A DNA stretch of 64,000 nt from Lentzea fradiae. Its GTDB lineage: Bacteria; Actinomycetota; Actinomycetes; Mycobacteriales; Pseudonocardiaceae. Under the pieces are notes generated by a model. The model was not told the DNA's origin. It saw nothing but the letters and a program-made list of their open reading frames with translations, and did not search any database. The translations under genes and the position numbers were made by a program. The stretch is from assembly GCF_900100955.1 (NCBI RefSeq), contig NZ_FNCC01000018.1, forward strand, positions 62,001 through 126,000, read 5' to 3'. Below are positions 59,302-64,000 of this stretch, one piece after another. The stretch's first letter is position 1; every line of letters starts with the position of its first letter.

Positions 59302-60488
59302 GATGCCATCGTCACCCGGCTGGCAACCGGTTTGCGGTGCCGCGCGAGCGCCCAGGCGACCCCCGCGACCACCAGCCCGGTCACCCCCGCGACGGCGAAC
59401 CCCGCGGAGGCACCGCCGCTGTCGATCGCCACACCGGCGATCGGGGCGCCGATCGCCTTGCCGACGGTGAACGCCGAACCCTGCAGACCGAGCGCGAGAC
59501 CGCGGGCGGCAGGCGGCGCGAGCCTGCTGATGTGCTCACCGGACGCCGCGATCAGCGGCGCGCACATGAGGTTCATCGGCACGAGGAGCACGCACAGCAG
59601 CAGCACGTTGCCGTCGCCCAGACCGACCGGGATCTCCAGCGCCGCGAGGAGCACGAGCAGCACCAGCACGCTGGGCACCCGTCGCAGACTTCCGTAGACC
59701 AGACCGCCCACGATGGACGCCGCGCACATCGCGAAGAACACCACGCCGAGCCAGCTCTGCATGCCGATGCGTTCGAGTGACGCGACCGCCGCGACCTCCA
59801 TGCCCGCCAGACACACGGTCGCTCCCACACACACGACCAGCACACCGAACAGACGCCCGCGCATCCACTCGACGAGCCGCGGCTTGGGTCCGTCCAGTAC
59901 CTCGTCCTGGTGGACCGTCGGCGGGTTCACCCGGTACAGCAGCACACCCGCTGCCAGGATCGTGAAGCCGATGAACATCAGGGCCGCGTTCGTGGAGAAC
60001 TTCGTCGCGACGAACACGCCCAGCGCCGGACCGGCCATGAACGACAGCTCGACCGAGATCGAGTCGACCGACAGCGCGACCCGGCGCCTGCTCTCGGGCA
60101 CCAGCGCGGTGATCACCTGGCGGCCGATCGGCATCATCGGCACGCCCAGCAAACCGACCAGGAACGACGTCACCAGCAACGTCCAGTAGCCCATCAACGG
60201 CGCGCCGAGCCAGAACGCGGCCGACGCCGTGACGCTGACGGCCAGCACCGGGCGCAGGCCGCGCTCGTCGATCAGCCTGCCCATCAGCGGCGAGCCCAGC
60301 CCCATGCCGATCGTGCCCGCCGCCCCGACCAGCCCCGCCGCGCCGTAGCCCTGGCCGAGCGTGACCGCGACGTGCAGGGTGAGGACCACACCCGTCGCCG
60401 CGGGAGGCATCCGCGCGAAGAACATCAACAGCGCCAGCGGACGTACTCGGGGCAGCATCAGGACTTGCCGGAAGGGGGCGAGGTGCAC
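59298..60488 (-). CDS. MFS transporter, tandem paralogue 1
   Basis: A 396-residue MFS protein (GMGLGSPLMGRLIDERGLRP, SVELSFMAGPALGVFVATKF, AARGLALGLQGSAFTVG). GTG at 60488 gives MHLAPFRQVLMLP, matching the paralogue start MNLTPFRTVLALP, and has GAGGA upstream. The much longer open frame to 60956 covers the kinase gene and is not coding. It lies 38 bp downstream of the FGGY kinase stop, so possibly in one operon with kinase and methyltransferase. Confidence 0.87.
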   Translation of the reverse strand: MHLAPFRQVLMLPRVRPLALLMFFARMPPAATGVVLTLHVAVTLGQGYGAAGLVGAAGTIGMGLGSPLMGRLIDERGLRPVLAVSVTASAAFWLGAPLMGYWTLLVTSFLVGLLGVPMMPIGRQVITALVPESRRRVALSVDSISVELSFMAGPALGVFVATKFSTNAALMFIGFTILAAGVLLYRVNPPTVHQDEVLDGPKPRLVEWMRGRLFGVLVVCVGATVCLAGMEVAAVASLERIGMQSWLGVVFFAMCAASIVGGLVYGSLRRVPSVLVLLVLLAALEIPVGLGDGNVLLLCVLLVPMNLMCAPLIAASGEHISRLAPPAARGLALGLQGSAFTVGKAIGAPIAGVAIDSGGASAGFAVAGVTGLVVAGVAWALARHRKPVASRVTMAS

Positions 60489-60526
60489 CTCGTCATCCTC
60501 GCCCGTCCGGCAAAAGGTTTTACTTG

Positions 60527-61933
60527 CTAACGATGTGATTCGCCGTACAGGTCTTCCAGCGCCCGGTACGCCCTCACCACGAACGGCCGCGCCTTCGCGT
60601 ACCTCGCCACGGCGTCCTCGTCCGGCACGATCGTCTGGCTCGGCCGCACGAGGTCGACGGTCAGGCTCGGGATCTCGTCCAGCGCCCGCCACGCCAGCAG
60701 CGCCGCGCCGACCGCCGAACCACCGCTGTCCTCGGTGAGGTGCAACGGCATCCCCAACGTGTTCGCGAGCGTCTGCGCCCAGATCGGCGCACGGAACGCA
60801 CCACCCGTGATCCGCAGCGAGTCGACCCGCGGCACGGCTTCCAGCACCAGCGCCAACTGCTGGCACACGCCTTCCACCAGCGCCTTCGTGATCTGCGGCG
60901 GAGTGTGCTCGCGGCGCAGGCCGAGCAGCGCGGCGTGCGTCGTCGGGTCCCACCACGGCGCGCGTTCGCCGAGCAGGTACGGCAGCGCGACGAGCCCGTC
61001 GGAGTCGGCGCCCTCCGCCTGCGCGAGCAGGTCACCGACCGGAACGCCGAACGTCTCTGCGGCCCACTGCGCCACCACACCGCCGTTGCTGATCGCGCCG
61101 CCGCGGACCCACAGGCCCTCGCCGATCGCGTAGCTGAACGTGCGGCCCTCCTCGTCGACACCCGGCCCCTGCTGCGCCACCCGCAGCGCACCGGACGTGC
61201 CGAGCGACACCGCGCCCGCACCCGGCGTGGCGGCACCGACGCCGAGGTTGCCCAGCGGACCGTCACCACCGCCGACGACGACCGGAATCCCGCGCGGCAG
61301 CCCGGGGATCTCCGCGGTGAGCGGCATGGCGTGCGTGGTCTCGACGAGCGGCGGCAGCTGGTCGGCCGTCACCCCGGCGAACTCCAGCGACGGCTCGTGC
61401 CACCGCGACGTGTGGATGTTCATCAGACCCGTGCCGGAGCCCGACGAGTGCTCGGTGATCAGCTGCCCGGTGAGGTGCAGGTGCACGAAGTCCTTGATCC
61501 CGCACCACCTCACGGCGCGCACGCCGTTCTCGTGGAACCACGCGAGCTTCATCAGCGGCGTGAACGAGTGGATCGGCGCACCGGTCGCCTGGTGCAGCGC
61601 GCGGCCCTCCGCCGTGCCCCGCAACCGTTCCGTCTGCTCGACCGCGCGGTTGTCGGCCCAGCTCAGCACGTCCGTCACCGGGGAGAGCGACTCGTCCAGC
61701 CCCATGATCGAGTGCATGGCACCGGTCAGCGAGATCGCCCGCACGTCCTCCGACGCCAGCTCCCGGATCGCGTCGAACGCCGCGTCGAGCACGTGCCGCG
61801 GGTCGTGCGTGGCCTCAAGACCACTGGTGTGCATCGGATAGGCGCGTTCGGTCGAGGCGACGACACGGGCCTGCACGTCGACCGCGACGACCTTGGTCGC
61901 CGTCGTGCCGAGGTCCACGGCGAGAACGATCAC
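60527..61933 (-). CDS. FGGY-family carbohydrate kinase, gluconokinase-like
   Basis: A 468-residue sugar kinase. The N-terminal phosphate motif is VDLGTTATKVVAVD, the catalytic Asp region LSWADNRAVEQ, a metal/phosphate loop GGGDGPLGNLG with LGTSGALR, and FGGY-like ITGGAFRAPIWAQTLAN. Overall closest to gluconate/xylulose kinases; gluconate is the best guess. GTG at 61933 overlaps the methyltransferase stop (GTGA). Confidence 0.87.
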   Translation of the reverse strand: MIVLAVDLGTTATKVVAVDVQARVVASTERAYPMHTSGLEATHDPRHVLDAAFDAIRELASEDVRAISLTGAMHSIMGLDESLSPVTDVLSWADNRAVEQTERLRGTAEGRALHQATGAPIHSFTPLMKLAWFHENGVRAVRWCGIKDFVHLHLTGQLITEHSSGSGTGLMNIHTSRWHEPSLEFAGVTADQLPPLVETTHAMPLTAEIPGLPRGIPVVVGGGDGPLGNLGVGAATPGAGAVSLGTSGALRVAQQGPGVDEEGRTFSYAIGEGLWVRGGAISNGGVVAQWAAETFGVPVGDLLAQAEGADSDGLVALPYLLGERAPWWDPTTHAALLGLRREHTPPQITKALVEGVCQQLALVLEAVPRVDSLRITGGAFRAPIWAQTLANTLGMPLHLTEDSGGSAVGAALLAWRALDEIPSLTVDLVRPSQTIVPDEDAVARYAKARPFVVRAYRALEDLYGESHR

Positions 61934-62670
61934 GACTCACCCCGCACGGCGGTGAAGACGGCGAAGCTGGGCGACTTCCGCAGCGGACCCCAGAACTCCT
62001 CGCCGCGATCGTCGTCCGGCGTCACGCACGGCTGCCGCGTCACGTCGAGCAGCCCGGCCCTGTCCAACGCGCCGTCGAACACGCCGCCCTCCCAGAAGAA
62101 CGAGTCGAAGTCGAACGGCGGGTCACCCAGCACGTGCACGCTGACCGGCTGCTTCACGTCCAGCGGCCCGGTGCGGGTGATCTCGTAGCCGTAGCGCCCG
62201 TACTGGGCGAGCAGGTCCCAGTCGGCGTCGGGGTTCGGCACCAGCGCGACGAGCCGGCCGCCGGGAGCGAGGTTGGCCTTCAGGTTGCCGATCATGGCGT
62301 CGAGCGCGGCCACGTCCTCCGCGTAGCCGAGCAGCCACACCGCCGTCACCACGTCGAACTCGCCCATCACGGGCAACGACGCCGCGTCGTGCTGCTCGTA
62401 GCCGATCCCGCGCGGTTCACGTGCCTCGACGTACCGGGCATACCCGATCATCTCGCCCGCCGAGTCGACACCGGCCACCCGCACCGCGCCGAGGTCGTGG
62501 AAGAGCCGTGTGTAGAAACCGGTGCCGCAGCCCACGTCCAGCACGCTCTTCCCGCGCAGGTCACCGACCGCGGAGAGCAGCGTGGCGCGCTCGGCCAGTC
62601 CGGTCGGGATGTGTTTGGCACGTTCGTAGATCGCGCCCAGCGCGTCGTACTGCTCGTCGCTCTCCGCCAT
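61930..62670 (-). CDS. SAM-dependent class I methyltransferase
   Basis: A 246-residue methyltransferase. Motif I is VLDVGCGTGFYTRLF (about 46-60), motif II acidic end VAGVDSAGEMIGYAR, motif IV FDVVTAVWLLGYAED. The C-terminal region (GDPPFDFDSFFWEG) looks like a small-molecule type. ATG at 62670 lies 7 nt after -10 TAGGCT, so leaderless. Coupled to the kinase; the substrate is unknown. Confidence 0.88.
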   Translation of the reverse strand: MAESDEQYDALGAIYERAKHIPTGLAERATLLSAVGDLRGKSVLDVGCGTGFYTRLFHDLGAVRVAGVDSAGEMIGYARYVEAREPRGIGYEQHDAASLPVMGEFDVVTAVWLLGYAEDVAALDAMIGNLKANLAPGGRLVALVPNPDADWDLLAQYGRYGYEITRTGPLDVKQPVSVHVLGDPPFDFDSFFWEGGVFDGALDRAGLLDVTRQPCVTPDDDRGEEFWGPLRKSPSFAVFTAVRGES

Positions 62671-62927
62671 GCGGCTCAGCCTAGGCGGTGCCGGACGAAA
62701 CGATGTTGATCCGCACAGGGCTCCGATGGCAGGCTGTTGCCGGGTGGTCTTTGTCCCTGCCATATGCAGAGTGTCCGCGAAAGAGGGCGGACGAGGAGCC
62801 GGCCACCTCTCCCCCGCACGATCGACAGACCTCAGACCTACCTTTGTCCGCTGAGGAAGTTCGACGGCGCATTCACTTCTTTCACAGCAGCGCTGTGTTC
62901 AGCGCGCGCAGACAAAGGGAATTCCAC

Positions 62928-63815
62928 ATGCCAGCCCCTTCCTTCGGCGACTTCCAAAAATGGGTCATCGACGAGTTCCGCGCGAACGCGGGAGTCGTCG
63001 GCGATCCTTTCGAGGGCTCGTCCCTGCTACTGCTCACCACCACCGGCGCCCGAACCCGCCGCCGCCACACAACCCCGTTGGGCTACCTCGACATCGACGG
63101 CGTCCGCGTGGTCGTCGCCTCCGCCGGCGGCGCGGACCACCACCCGGCCTGGCTGCACAACCTCCGCGCCCACCCGATCGTCACCGTCGAGGTGGGCACC
63201 GAGAAGTACCCGGCCGTCGCGTCCGTCATGGAAGACCGCGCCCTGTGGGACGAGGTGGTGCGCCAGGCACCGGGCTACGGCGAGTACCAGCGGAAAACGT
63301 CCCGCGTGATCCCGCTGGTGGAACTCCGTCCACTCCCGACCGCCGGTGCCGAGCGCGTGAGCGGACTCGGCGACTTCGTGAAGGAGGCCCACGAGTGGCT
63401 CGACACCGAACTGGAAGCCGTCCTCGCGCAGGTCGACGAGCTCATCGCGACCGCGGACACCACCACACCGATGACACTGCCGCCGCGCACGCTCCACGAC
63501 CAGATGCGCGAACGCTGCCTCGCCTTCTGCGGGGCGCTCGAACAACACCACAACGGCGAGGACCGCGGCGCGTTCCCGATGCTGGCGGCGGAGTTCCCCG
63601 CTCTCGCCCCGACGTTGGAGAAGCTCCAAGCCGAGCACGTGGTGGTGGCGGAGACGAACGCGTCCATTCGGGAGCTGGTGGAGGGGTACGTGCCCGGGGT
63701 CGCTGATCCGCGCGGGTTGCGGGCTGAGTTGCAGGGGCTTGTGAGCCGTCTCCGCGAGCACTTCGCGTACGAGGAGGCCACGATCCTCGACGCACTGAAC
63801 GCGATCAACAGGTAA
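62928..63815 (+). CDS. Deazaflavin-dependent nitroreductase fused to a hemerythrin-like domain
   Basis: A 295-residue two-domain protein. Residues ~1-130 are a Ddn-like F420-binding split barrel: LLLLTTTGARTRRRHTTPLGYLD, AGGADHHPAWLHNLRAHP, VVRQAPGYGEYQRKTSRVIPLVEL. Residues ~145-290 form a HHE domain with iron-ligand candidates in LHDQMRERC, LEQHHNGEDRGAF, LQAEHVVVAE and LREHFAYEEATIL. ATG at 62928 (AAAGGGA upstream) starts the Ddn domain; earlier in-frame codons carry no family sequence. The 257-bp gap before it contains an 8-bp inverted repeat (62726-62733, 62756-62763). Confidence 0.88.
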   Translation: MPAPSFGDFQKWVIDEFRANAGVVGDPFEGSSLLLLTTTGARTRRRHTTPLGYLDIDGVRVVVASAGGADHHPAWLHNLRAHPIVTVEVGTEKYPAVASVMEDRALWDEVVRQAPGYGEYQRKTSRVIPLVELRPLPTAGAERVSGLGDFVKEAHEWLDTELEAVLAQVDELIATADTTTPMTLPPRTLHDQMRERCLAFCGALEQHHNGEDRGAFPMLAAEFPALAPTLEKLQAEHVVVAETNASIRELVEGYVPGVADPRGLRAELQGLVSRLREHFAYEEATILDALNAINR

Positions 63816-63857
63816 GAGAGAAGGGTCAGGCTCTCCGGCCAGGATGAGCCGAGGCTG

Positions 63858-63951
63858 CTACTTGAAGCTACTTGCAGCCCACGCTTGAGCGACGAGAACA
63901 ACCTAAGCTGCGAGAACAGCTCACCGAACGCACTACTTGAAACCTACTTGA
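63858..63951. repeat. Paired CTACTTG direct repeats
   Basis: CTACTTG occurs at 63858, 63868, 63934 and 63945: two pairs, each with members 10-11 bp apart (one helical turn). CGAGAACA is also repeated between the pairs (near 63893 and 63912). No gene covers this stretch. They could be regulator sites for a gene beyond the window or part of a transcript ending at the following terminator. Confidence 0.5.
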
Positions 63952-63957
63952 AGAGAT

Positions 63958-63988
63958 GAGGCCCTTGCCGTGGAACGGCAAGGGCCTC
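63958..63988. terminator. Intrinsic terminator at window end
   Basis: Perfect 13-bp stem GAGGCCCTTGCCG / CGGCAAGGGCCTC with a TGGAA loop. The direction and gene served are unclear, as the neighbour lies outside the window. Confidence 0.7.
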
Positions 63989-64000
63989 CTCAAAGTCGTC

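Noticed and set aside
62688-62927. 80-residue N-terminal extension of the nitroreductase-hemerythrin protein
   Set aside because: Sequence before Met 62928 has no family resemblance, and a reasonable ribosome site precedes the later start.

Overview
The window is chromosomal DNA of a high-GC actinomycete. GC is strong at third codon positions, GTG starts are common and ATGA/GTGA stop-start overlaps are frequent. It carries WhiB, MarP, Get3-like ATPase and Tad/Ssd genes. Gene content and order point to the Pseudonocardiaceae (Lentzea/Saccharothrix/Amycolatopsis-like); the exact genus is inference. Most of the window is core chromosome. A lower-GC accessory patch follows a tRNA-Pro gene at 49.6-52.1 kb.

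Layout. (1) 0-4.0 kb, minus strand: a tightly coupled Tad pilus operon, ssd - proline-rich protein - 30-codon ORF - tadA - tadB - tadC - DUF4244 pilin-like gene. Two tandem DnaA-box-like sequences lie upstream of it. (2) 4.4-5.3 kb: membrane-anchored HAD-IB phosphatase, then a promoter/terminator pair that may bracket a small RNA. (3) 5.8-14.0 kb: cell-wall salvage. Three exported enzymes (NagZ, NamZ, AmiE-like) plus the cytoplasmic MurR-MurQ pair turn muropeptides into GlcNAc-6-phosphate. A MocR regulator and a carboxymuconolactone-decarboxylase gene sit in between. (4) 14.0-15.6 kb: NO detoxification, Hmp with its regulator NsrR and a readable NsrR operator. (5) 15.6-19.9 kb: SDR/XRE divergent pair, then an Lrp regulator divergent from kynA-kynU (tryptophan to anthranilate). 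(6) 19.9-25.5 kb: a degenerate Fic-fold protein, acs, nhaA, a DUF1469 membrane protein and an epoxide-hydrolase-like enzyme. (7) 25.5-27.7 kb: FAD monooxygenase with a divergent TetR regulator and palindromic operators.

(8) 27.8-49.5 kb follows the order of the M. tuberculosis Rv3667-Rv3683 block as I recall it: marP, CoA-type Nudix, TlpA-like thioredoxin, nth, small membrane protein, crp, metallo-beta-lactamase, ridA, DUF4177, two Get3-like ATPases, whiB4-like, ponA2-like PBP, metallophosphoesterase. It is interrupted by an MFS transporter, a second DnaN-like clamp, a Gfo/Idh oxidoreductase and an unnamed pair of tandem paralogues. The crp gene has an unusually structured about 160-nt leader. 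(9) 49.5-52.1 kb: tRNA-Pro(CGG), then a small coupled triad (tiny ORF, HTH/TPR regulator, Cys-motif protein). (10) 52.1-64 kb: GAF protein, S9 peptidase, secreted protein, Dps, Ohr, FMN reductase, HSL-type esterase, two tandem MFS paralogues, gluconokinase-like FGGY kinase, methyltransferase, and a deazaflavin-nitroreductase/hemerythrin fusion.

Regulation. At least sixteen genes have a TANNNT-like -10 hexamer ending 6-7 nt before the start codon, so leaderless mRNAs appear to be common here. Operators can be read directly for NsrR, the FadR-type regulator and the TetR regulator. The most promising undescribed items are the crp leader RNA, the candidate small RNA at 5.5-5.7 kb, the catalytically dead Fic-like protein beside acs, the tandem paralogue pair at 38.5-40.2 kb, and the micro-ORF in the Tad operon. 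No CRISPR array, prophage or insertion sequence was seen.
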